Assembly: GCA_029465975.1 (NCBI GenBank)
Contig: CM055736.1
Span: 5,705,482 to 5,769,481 of the forward strand
Direction of reading: 5' to 3'
DNA: 64,000 nt
Origin: Dallia pectoralis
Lineage: Eukaryota > Chordata > Actinopteri > Esociformes > Umbridae
Position 1 is the stretch's first letter. Every line of letters starts with the position of its first letter. A program made the translations under genes and the position numbers. The notes beneath the pieces are model-generated. The model was not told where the DNA came from, did no database searches, and saw nothing but the letters and a program-made list of their open reading frames with translations. This document shows, one piece after another, positions 23,601 to 35,600 of this stretch.

Positions 23601-26600
23601 GCAGCGGCTGCAGCCCTTCGGGCCTGTCGGTACCCTGCAACTGCCTCCGGAGTCCCCAGGGATATCATATCCCTGCAGGCCTCCTTCTTCAATCGGACAG
23701 CTTCCCTGACCACCATGGTCCACAACGGTGTTCTAGGGTTACCTAGGACCTTGAAACCACAGCTCACCGCCGCAGCTTCAGCAATAGAAGCTTTGAACAT
23801 TGCCCACTCAGGTTCAATGCCCCCAACCTCCACAGGGATGCCTGAAAAGCTCCGCCGGAGGTGTGAGTTGAAGATCTTTCGGACAGGGGCCTCCTCCAGA
23901 CGTTCCCAGTTCACCCGCACTACCAGTTTGGGCTTACCTGGTCTGTCCAAAGTCTTTCCCCACCCTCTGATCCAACTCACTACCAGATGGTGATCAGTTG
24001 ACAGCTCTGCCCCTCTCTTCACCCGAGTGTCCAAAACATGCGGCCTTAGATCAGCCGATACGATCACAAAATCGATCATTGACCATTGTAAATCATGTCC
24101 AATCAATAAAACTTGCCAAGAATGAGCTCAAATCAAGTACTAGAGACCACTCAAGGAAGATTAAAGGACACAAGATGCGTCAAAGCTTAATATGGAGTGT
24201 CAAGGCAAACAATTAGAATACTTACAATCACTATACATTAGGGCTGAACGAATTTTGAAAATAATCAAATTAGGATTTTTACCTATATTGCATTTGCGAT
24301 GTAATGTGCGATTATTTTTAAGCTCTTTATTTTCTGTATTATTCAACAAAGTCAAGCAAAAAATTATGTATAGTATGACCAACACAATATTAGATAGAAT
24401 AAACATGAACTGCTATTTCCTGTAGGCCAGGCCTATATGTTATGATGAAATTCGGAGTTGCACGAATTGATATGAATTACATATTTTTTATAGGGCTAGG
24501 ATAGTTAACGCGTTTATCTGAGACGTTAATTTGAAATGTTTAACGCAATTAACGCAAAACTTTCTAAGTTTCGGTTTAACCACTTCCTGTTGTGGCGGTT
24601 GGCTGGTGTGAGGAGCCAAGTTGCGTGTACCCTTTGCAAAGCCGAATTCAAATACTATAGAAGCAATTTGTCTTTAGTTTGTCATATAAAAGCAAAACAC
24701 CCGGGAATTATTGACGTTACTAGTGAGTCTACAGGACAGCCTCCCCAATCCGCCTCGCCAATCCACGTTACTGCAGTACAGTATCGTGACGGGCAATTGA
24801 CCAAACAAGTAACAGAGGAGTTAACCAATGTTTTTGATAAATAGATAGAAACTGCCGCCCAGTAAACATAGTAGAAGACGAGGGACTGAAATAAATCATT
24901 CAAATTGCATAGGGATACCCATCATACAATCTACCCTCTAGAAAAACGATTGTTTTGAGAATACACACCTGACATCTGTGAGCAATGAAAACTATTCACC
25001 AGACATCTGTAATCAATGACAACTATTCACCTGACATCTGTGAGCAATGACAACTATTCACTCGACATCTGTGAGCAATGACAACTATTCACCTGACATC
25101 TGTGAGCAATGACACAACTATTTGGGCATCACACAAAACATAATTTCACTTCATTCTTTTTATCATTCATATTAAAAAGGCTGTTATAGACTTTTTTAAA
25201 TTCATCTGGCAACTTGACATATAATGTAATTATTTTTGGCCAATAGGCTTAAGTTCTAAAATAATCTATCTTTGACATTGATGGTTTCACCTCGCACTTT
25301 GTCATTTTGTTTTGAAAAACAAAACCCTGCCTGAAGTTCTAAGGTGATCCAGTATTTTTGTTAACCTTTAGGGTGTAAATATATAACTTGCACTTCAAAA
25401 CTTTGTTGTTTATAAAGTTGCTGCATATATTTGATAATAATGACTATTCTGTAGTTCCCAGGAGAGGCTATCATAAAATAATGTATTTAAAATATACTCC
25501 ATTGTGTTAATTGATTTATTTCAGTGTTTTAGATTATGATAACTAGCTTGGGTAAAATGCGATTAATCACAGCGTATTATGCGATTAATTCGTTAATTTC
25601 TTTTAATCGATTCCCGCCATAATTTTTTATTGAACTATTTCAATAACTCTAGTATATTCACTGATTTGTTAAACTTCCAGCCTTGTAAACATGTAAGAGT
25701 TATCATGACAACTTAAAGCACTGACAAATAAGCTAATAAAAATGAAAGTCAGTAACATATCACACAAACTTAAAAAAAGCTGTGGCTTTACCAAACTCAG
25801 TATTAAGATAATTCAAAGTCACTGTATGAACATATGAGATGTAAACATGTTTTGCTCTTTTTAAACATTGTCTGTGAACTTTTCTAGACATTCTTTAAAT
25901 AAATACAAAGTATATTATCTTACTGATCTCCAGTCAGTAACAATACACACATAGTGAAGATAAATAAGGTAGCAGTGAGGTAGCAACATGTCAGGCTTTA
26001 ACAAGGCAGCAACGTCAGCAAGCCAGGTTGCACAATACCTGATGCTGTGCAGCATCGTCTTTTTTAAAGATAAAATATTCCCACACTACTGATGCACTGT
26101 TCCTCTTTGATACTAAAGTTTCCCCAGTGGCAGGTCTTGTTGAGCTTAAGGCCATTGTACAACCGGCATGCCAAGTTTATGCTTACTCTCCAGACTGCTA
26201 TACTCTTGCTTGTCCACGGATCAGAGTGTAATCGCAGCCTTTGTGGTTCAAAGATCTCATTTTATCATATCGTAATATTATTGCAAATTCAATTAATTCT
26301 CCAGCTCTACTATACATGATATATTCCAAAAAATATATATAATAATCTAAAACCGTGTTTTTGCTATTTTTGTCACAATGTGAATTGGTTGATTAAGTGC
26401 TGCCACTAAGGCAGGCTACTCACCCTGGCAGGTGCGTTCGTCCGTCAGGAGTTTGTGACCCTTCTGGCAGCTGCACTCAAAGGAGCCCACTGTGTTTCTG
26501 CAGAAGTGGTCACAGCCGCCATTGTTGAAGGCCTCCTGGCATTCATCTATGTCTGCACCAAGATAAAGACAGAGAGAGAGAGAGCGATCATATTAGGTTC

Positions 26601-29600
26601 ACAGATACACTAAGACAATACGCAATGCTGGTCCAGGTGAATCAAGTTTTTGCAGACAAGAGTGGTAAGACAGGCGTTTCAAATTGGCAAACAACCGGTA
26701 AACCAAAGGCCTCATCATTGCCTTGGTAATCTATTCTAAGCCTCTGTGAGAGTCTTTATGGATGGTTGAGGGGGGGGTCAGATGGTGGTGGACTTTTCCC
26801 TAATGCTCTTATTTGTGCAAACAGGAAGCAGCCAGGAGTTGGCATGCCTGAAAGACTACACGAACACTAGCTGTGCTTTGCTGTGCCGCAAAAGTAGCTC
26901 TTAATCCACACAACAAGTCCTAATGGCTGTGCCAAGGTGCCAGCGTGAGACAGCGACCCTAAGTCACGCAGATATTGCCACAACACTGGGAGAAAGATTA
27001 GCCATGAGTAAACAAATACATATTGAAGACAAAGAGACAGGCCTCACCTACCCCTTTTATTATTTCATTCATTTGCTATATATTTTTCTTCTTTTAGTTC
27101 TTAGATACAATGGCATCTCATTCACCATTTCTTCATATGGTTTCATTATACTGTCTTTCTATGGGTTGCTTTATCTTCCACTTGGCATGAGTGTGTGTGT
27201 GCACATGGGCACATTGCAGTCACGGCTGCCTGAGTGCACACATTGCATCGCACACTGTGTGTGTGTGTGGTGAAATCAACTGTAATGGCAGTTTCATGGA
27301 GCACAACGGCATAGACCTGCCTCAGGGGTCTTGTTAAGAGTGATCGTCAGCTAGGCTCTGCTGTCTGATCCTACGACACGCTCCATACCTGGAACTAACG
27401 CAACTGCACAAAAGCAGCCACTTGGACACCATGCAGGGATACAAATGAAAAAGAAAAAGATATAGAGGATAAAACACAGAAAATAGAGAAGGGGGGTAAT
27501 ATGAATCTTGAAACCCATAACCTTAACAGATATTCTCACTTCCATCAGGTAATTTTGACAAACCTTCTGAAATAAATAGGCAGGTCTGTGAGGTGATCCA
27601 GAATAGTAGACCAGTGATGACAAGCGAGTGGGATCCCGGGGCTTGTGCATGCAGCATCAACACCTGAACCCTCAAGGTCTTATTTCATGCTACATCCACC
27701 TTTATCCACCATCCCATTCCCTCTCCTGGCCTCTACCTCTGTCCTAACTGATGCTGTCTGAAGAAAGGGGTCGTTGAGGTTTATTTATGTCCTGAGATGG
27801 GGGCACTGCCCAAAGCTTAAGAAAGGGAGGAAAGGAAGAGCGGCAGGAGAACTAGAAATAGGGAAGGGCTGGAAATTAAAGTGGGATAAATGTTGGTATT
27901 GTAGAGAATAAGACAAAAGATGGGAAAAGCAAAGTACGAAAAGAAGGAGTGGGAGAGCAAGACAAGGAGGAAGGTAATGTAAAAAGAAGGTGGGATATGT
28001 AGGAAGGAAAAAAGGAGTAAAGCAGAAGAGTGGAAGGAGGAGAAAATGACTATAGCATGACAGATTACACACGGCTAAGCCCTTTTTGATTGGCGCTCTA
28101 AGTGATGAAAACTGCTAGGGATTAACACATAAGCTGTTGAGCTGGGTAGTAAGTCAAGCAAGACCACAGTAAGGACTCCTCAGGCAGGGGAGAAAAAAGA
28201 GAAGTGGGGAGGGGGGAACAAAGGAGGAAATTAAAGGAAGGATGAGGTAGAGGAAGATAAGGGGGAGGATGATGGGGGTAGAATGGAGGCAAGAGGAAAA
28301 CATTGAGACCAAAAAGATCACACAATGTCTTAAAGTCGTCACATCCAGAAGATTCTCAAGAACCCTCTGGATTTTGTAAAATTCCCAAGGATCTGATAAT
28401 TTCCATAATGTAAGTTTTGATGTGCCACTACACCCTGGGTTCAATCTTCGGTATTCACACCCAAGAGGCTCCAGTTCAGCTTGCATGGCCAGGTAACGGG
28501 AAAAATGGACCGTAGAGGCATGGCGCTCCATGGTTGTTAATCAAGCAGGGCATGTCTCAGAGCCTGCCTGGATCTTAAACTCACTCTACAGAGCCAGTTG
28601 GACATGGGTGGGAGAAAATAAGGTGCTCACTACTATTTGCACAACACAAAACCAGATATAAAATTTTATTTAAGAAAATAATTCATCCAGGCATCAATGC
28701 TGCAGTACAGGTAAATACTTAAACAATGCACTACAGAATACAAAAGTTGTTTTATGTTGACTGATATTTGCGTGCATCGACCTAGGGTTAAATGTATGTA
28801 CAGTGAAGGAATTTTTTTTTTATCACCTGCTAATTTTGGACAATTGCCCACTGACAAAAAAATGTTGAAACAGATTGTAAGAGTGTAAGTTAAGAAAGCA
28901 ATGCGATGGAGATGTCCAGTGAGAAGTCAAGCCAAGTGTGAATAAGATGGAGTGAGAGCAGTATACATATTGATCGTTTTCATTTGAATGGTAAGAGAGA
29001 AAGAGAAAGCACCTTTGTGATTGCTTTGCATACACATTTGGGCTGCCAGGGGCCAGCAGGTGGCTATACTTTTTAAACGGGGGCATGATGCATAATGAGG
29101 ATCTTAGAGCGGGGGAAGGTGGAATGGATGTACCTTGTTTCATTTCTCGCAGACTCAGTCATTCACAATCTTCATATTTTCATGCCAATTGACAGATGTC
29201 TCATTACTTTCACTTCTACTCATTGTTTATCCTTAATTGTAAGCTTATATCACTCTTTTTAGTTCACAGGAACTCTGCTCTACTCTCTGCTGAGGCCGGT
29301 TCCCTCAACATCCGGATTCAGATGTAGGACTTTGTCTTGAACTTATTCTTATGTTTTCTTGCAAGTTTATTTTGCAAGTCACTGAATCTGTGCTGAAGAG
29401 ATCCATCCAATGGCATGAAACAGCTCCCGTCTGCCTACAGGGTAAATTTGCCTTGCCTGTTTGCACCTGATCTTTGCTTGCCGATTTCATAATAAAAACT
29501 GTACTTTCATTCCTACCTCATGTGTTGGCATTTGAGTTAATATTGCGATAGATAGAGAACTCCTACCAGGCGTCATGAAACGACTTCAGACCCTAGCAGT

Positions 29601-32600
29601 GTTCTTTGATCTTCCAGCTGCAGCCATCCTCATTCCCCAAAATCATTCCACGATTGCCTTTAGTTAATGTCCCGAAGGGCTATGGCGATGTGGGAACAAC
29701 AATCCACCATCTACCTCAACCAGACTTTGTTGCTGAAGCGAGTAACGTTTTTGATTCTCCACTGTTAGATAGGGAGGCAGAAACTACTTCAACTTCACCA
29801 GGGGCCTCATTTATAAACGCTGCGTATGCACAAAAGAAGACGTACGCCGCTTTCTACGCTATAGTTGGGATTTATAAAAAGCGAACTTGCAGGGAAAATG
29901 CGTACGCACAGAAACGGGTAAAATGAGAAATGGCGACATCGTCGGCAGATGGGTGAGAGACATAAAACCACTTTAAAATACAGACCATTGTGTAAAATAA
30001 ATCGAAATATTTCCTGCCATTAGTAATATGAAGAATTTACAAAGCCATTCTTACAAATAACAGCCTACACAAACAACTGTTTGATCGATCTGCAAAAACA
30101 AAAAAATTCAAACAAGATATAACGTCAATTGAAATGAATATATATATTTCCAAAAAATAACTCATATATGTTCTGTAATTATATTGTCATGTTGTGCAAT
30201 TCATTCAGAACAAAATCATGTATAAAACTGATATTCTTGTCAATGTCTCTGTCTGCGGATAAATGGGGAGATGGATATATATATATAGATCGTCTTTATA
30301 TATAGATTATTGCTTTATTGCCCTACAAACAACATTTTCTCCTCTTTTCCACCTCCCCAACAGGAAACTTCGAGGCTTCACATTGAGTTACTATTCCGGT
30401 TTTCCTCAATATTTTCAATGATGTTTCAATCAATGAATATTAATTTAGAGTGTTTCTCTGACTATTTATGGACAAATATGGGCGTGACATGAAGCCGCAA
30501 AAGCTGCGCCACATTTAGAGTTTATTGTGATTTATAAAGCGAAAACGCCGTCCGTACGCCACTTCTGATGCAAATCCATAGGCAAAGTTTTAGAAATGAG
30601 GCCCCAGGGCTTCCATAGCGTGGCAGACTAAGCAGATGAGTTTCAGCTCAGAGAGAGAAGATCCTCCCAATCCAACTCTGTGGCCGGTGAGTTTAATAGT
30701 CTACTCTGTTCCAATTCCAAATCAAACCCTTCTGCCCATGGAGACTAGAGCCCTGAATGGCCACTATCTGCAGAGTCACATAAACCACTGTCCCGATCAA
30801 CATGCACATCTATGGTAAACAGTGAGACTATCCAGTTCCTGCTGATCAGTTCCCTGTCCAAGACACAGACCATTCTACCCACACACTGACCATATGACTC
30901 CACCATTGAACAGTCTGCCGAGAACCACTGTTCCTGGCTACTTTACTCCCTGTCCTTCCCAAAGACCAAGGCCATGGAGGAGTACAAATAGAGATGTCTG
31001 GTAGCAGAGCTCATTCAGCGTCCTCTTCTCCAGCTGGAGCAGACGTCTTTTTGTGGACAAAAAAGACAAGACCCTGTGTCCCTGCATCCAATACAGTGAT
31101 TTGAAAAACATCACTGTCAAGAACTGGTATCTGCTCCAATTACTTTTCTCTGCATTCAAACTTATCCAGAGGGTGACTGCCTTTTCCAAGCTTGACCTGC
31201 GGAATGCTTGGAAGACATTCAACAATGCCAGTCACTATGTCACTATGAGTAGCTGGTGATGCTGTTTGGCCTGACCAACGCCCTGGCGGTCTTTCAGGCA
31301 TTGGTCAACATTGCCTACCTTGACACTACCCCCGTTCAGCACAGAATAATGTCCGGTGGTTCCACTGTACCAAACCCCTGCCTGTAAAACAACCTGATGC
31401 CCTGTTCATTGTCAGTCCGTACAATTTTTTTGTGCTGTGTACCGAACCCTTGCATGCCCCACTACCTGATCTTCACCTGCCAATTCAATGTAAATAAATA
31501 CCTAGACTGTCATTCCTGCCTGTTTGGGTCTATGAGTCCTGATAAACAGATGGCTTTGTGCTTGTGGATTTAGGCTTAAGTGATTTTATTATTTGGTAGT
31601 CTAAGTTCAATTCTAAATGTTGCCTAGATAGCATGTCATGAGATTAGATCAGTAACATCCTTTAGTTGGTAATGGTTTTAAATGTGGGTACTGTCTGTTA
31701 TGTGAAGTAAAGCAGATATAGCTAGTTTGCTGGATAAAAGGGAAACTCTCATAGACCTTCCACCAGCTCTCTCTCTCTGTACGAGTATACTAATGTTACT
31801 CATTGTATTTACACCCCTAAGCCAAAGGAAATAAACTATTTTGCTACCTCCTCATAGGGCTCAAGGCAGCACTAGGAGCTCTGAGAAATCCAAATGTATG
31901 AGATATGACTGCCGAACACTGTGAAGTCAACCCCGAGGCCTGAGTAGATGCAGGAGGAAAGCCTTGTGATCGTGGTTTTGGGTTCGACGGCTCATTAGGC
32001 TCAGTCATAATAAAATGGCTAAACAGTTATTCAACAGCGTAGAATAAAAAAAAACGAGATGAGAATATGACTAAACCTTGAAATCCCCCATTGACCTAAA
32101 TACAGTAACTGTAAGTGACAGTTAGAAGGTTGGAAGGTCACTGTTGCATAAGACGTAGTGTGATGAGTTGATAGTCCTCTAAAAAGAAAGTTTGAAGATT
32201 AAATGTAGAAAAAAGGGTGACTGGAAGAAAGAATGGAAATCTAAACAAACAAACAATAGCGAACAAAACTGAAAAAATGTAAACGATTCAAGTCATCAAG
32301 AAAAAAACAGTGCAGCAGGATGGAGAGAACAAGAGAGTAAGAAAAGTATGTAGAAGCTATTTGGCTGCTAGTGATTAGCTAAGGTACATTTTGTGGAACA
32401 CAAACCAGTACAATACAATTCAGGGAGCAGGACATAAGGCATCAAGTTTTAATAAAAAGCTGCGTTTACGTAGCTCAAGCCTCAGAATGGCCACCCTGGG
32501 CAGCTAATGCAGGAGACTCCAAGCCAGTGTCTGCCCGGAGTCGTTAGTGTATTTAGCAGCGGCATTAAACAACCCGCTCTGTTTGCTTTGTCCCTAAAGA

Positions 32601-35600
32601 CTTTTGGTCTAATAATAACAAAAGCTTATCTGGGCCAAGATTAACTCCATTAAGGCAAAACAGCAGGTAGAGCTGAAAAAGGCCCAATGGAGGAGGAGAG
32701 GGTATATAGTTGCGGCTTGGCCAGGTTGAGTCATGTAAGGTGAAGATAACCAATCAATACTGTGAAGACAACTGGCCATGAGGTGTTAATATAACAGGCT
32801 TTTAAGAACTTTGGCACAGGACTCTTAAGTTGGTAGAGTGTGGCCAGAAGATCGTTTATGAAGGAGTTTTGTCTGTTGTCAGTTGATATATAAAGCTACG
32901 GTAGAGGTACAGAGTGTTGTAACTAGGAATGTAAGGGTAAGAATAAAAGTTCTTGTTAACTATGACACATACGCACTAACTTCGCTGCAATGTCCTTGTC
33001 CATACCATTGCAACCCATTGAGCTTGCTATTTTCCCCAAATGGTTTCTTTCAGTCTGTATTAGTCATGTAATGTTTTGATGACTGTATGTATGTGTGTAA
33101 GTTTTAAGGCCCTCATTGTTTCTAGGTAGAGGAATGCAGGCCGGTGGGGACGTGTTTAAGGCGTCCATACACGCACTATACAAATGAACAGCCCAGTCAC
33201 CCTCCAGAAGCATTTACACCAACTTTCATGCGCATTCACACAATTACATGCACACACAAAACGCCAATGTGTAAACACACGCGCAAACATAACTCATCCA
33301 ACCTACCAGCATGCACCTTCTAATCAAACATCTGGAATCTGTTCACAATCACCTTTCTTCTCCCTCCATTTCTCCCTCCCTATGCAGGAGAACCCTGTTA
33401 TAAAAACGCCTCCTACTGGCATGTCTGTCATGAGCGAGGGCACAGTGTAGTCTGTTAGCGCAGATCAAAAGGTGTTTATCAGACGTCTACGATTTAAACA
33501 GGCCCTAAATAGTTACTATGGTCAAGGACACATATTGTAATCTCACATATATATTATTATTATTATATCAATTTTGTCCCCGCCTACTCCTCCCACAGTT
33601 TTTGCACTAGATGGACAAAAAGGTGTCAAAATGTGCGTCCCGAACTCTATTTAGTTGGCATATGTAGAGAACATTTGTAAACTGCTACTGCTGCCTGAGT
33701 TTCAACTCTTTACACACAAATGGCATATCAAAACGTTCATCTATTTGTGCTGTCACTCAAAATGTTCAAATATAAGCTGTAACATATATATTTATTTCGT
33801 TATGTCCTTTTGTTTCCAACTTGCGCCTCCCCATAGACATCTATAGAAACGGTGATTTTCTCCACTCTAATTTGAAAGCGATTTTTGGTGTTTTTTTGTT
33901 CGTTTGTAAATTGTGATAGCGCCTACATTTCCGGGGTTACAGATACATGTTATACATCAAAATGTCCGCCTGGTTCTTAGGATTCTCATGATGTAATTGT
34001 TTAAACTGTGTGAGTAAAACTCTGGTTAGTAGAGCTAAAAGTATACGACCATGTCTGAATCTTTTGAAATGATAGACAGTGAAGCAGCATTTTCTGGTTG
34101 TTGATTGGCTAAATAGTAGGAACATTCTGGAAGGGGCGGGGGGAGGAGGCAGCGCGCTCTGATATCGATGAGAACAGGTGTTCCTCCTGACAAAGGCATA
34201 GTTGCCTGGCCACAGCCAAATACACTGCCAGGCAACAGCCACAGACATATGCCTGCAGCAATCAAAGAATGAATGGGTAAGTTGTTTCTCTTGGTCTCTG
34301 TTTACACGTTAGCATGTTAGCTAGCGTTAGCATGTTAGCTAGCGTTAGCGCGCTAGCTAACGTTAGCATGTTAGCTAACGTTAGCATGTTAGCTAGCGTT
34401 AGCTACAGCTGCAGCATGAATGAATTGGTAAGTTCTTTCTCTGGGTCTCTGTTTACACGTTAGCATGTTAGCTAGCGTTAGCGCGCTAGCTAGCGTTAGC
34501 AGTTTATAATGCTGTTTCATATGCTACTATGGTGCATGCAGCAGTAGTGTGTATTCATGAGTAATGACTGATAGGTTTAACACATTGTATACTATGGTAC
34601 ATGTAGCAGCAGTGTGTATTCATGAGTAATGACTGATAGGTTTAACACATTGTATACTATGGTGCATGTAGCAGCAGTGTGTATTCATGAGTAATGACTG
34701 ATAGGTTTAACACATTTGTATACTATGGTGGTTTAACACATTGTATACTATGGTGCTTGCAGCAGCAGTGTGTATTTATGAGTAATGACTGATAGGTTTA
34801 ACACATTGTATACTATGGTGCATATAGCAGCAGTGTGTATTCATGAGTAATGACTGATAGGTTTAACACATTGTATACTATTGTCCTTGCAGCAGCAGTG
34901 TGTATTCATGAGTAATGACTGATAGGTTTAACACATTGCATAGTATGGTGCATGCAGCAGCAGTGTGTATTCATGAGTATTGACTGATAGGTTTAACCCA
35001 TTGCATACTATGGTGCATGTTGCAGCAGTGTGTATTCATTGGTAATGACTGATAGGTTTAACACATTGTATACTGTGGTGCTTGCAGCAGTAGTGTGTAT
35101 TCATGAGTAATGACTGATAGGTTTAACACATTGTATACTATGGTGGTTTAACACATTGTATACTATGGTGCATGTAGCAGCAGTGTGTATTCATGAGTAA
35201 TGACTGATAGGTTTTTATACATTGTATACTTGACAGGGAGGTATGAACCAGTCAATAAAAATAAGTACATATTAACTGAGAAGATTTAAACATGTGCTAA
35301 ACTCCTGTCCATTGTACTGTCTTCTCTTTTTCACAGAGGTCACGGTGATAGGATAGGATGGAAAGGCCCAGGAAAAACATTTGAAGCCGGTGTGAAGCAA
35401 ACCTTGCCCCCCCCACCAATGAACTATTACTGCTAATTGAATGTAAACTGTTGAGGGTTTCCCTTCTTTAAAGAAGGCTACCTGATGAGTCCATGTTTAT
35501 TCTATAACAAATCAAAAGTCACTGCGTCAGGGCTGGCAGGAAAGTGATTATGAGACAGGGGGCCTGTATGGTAACTTCCTGTTGAGCTTGACTGCCAGGT

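Larger units (their letters stand above)
24491..25621 (+). mobile_element. hAT DNA transposon remnant with 8-bp target duplication
   Basis: Ends TAGGGCTAGGATAG and ...TCGATTCCCGCCATA are imperfect inverted repeats. The flanks are ATTTTTTA at 24483-24490 and 25622-25629, the 8-bp duplication of hAT elements. The plus-strand frame 24536-24844 encodes a BED-type zinc finger ([13 protein letters not shown] ... HIKAKHPG) as in hAT transposase N-termini. The catalytic domain is missing, so the copy is internally deleted. Confidence 0.85.

Noticed and set aside
27785..28325. Proline/leucine-rich minus-strand frames
   Set aside because: They are caused by the polypurine base bias of the plus strand, not by coding constraint.
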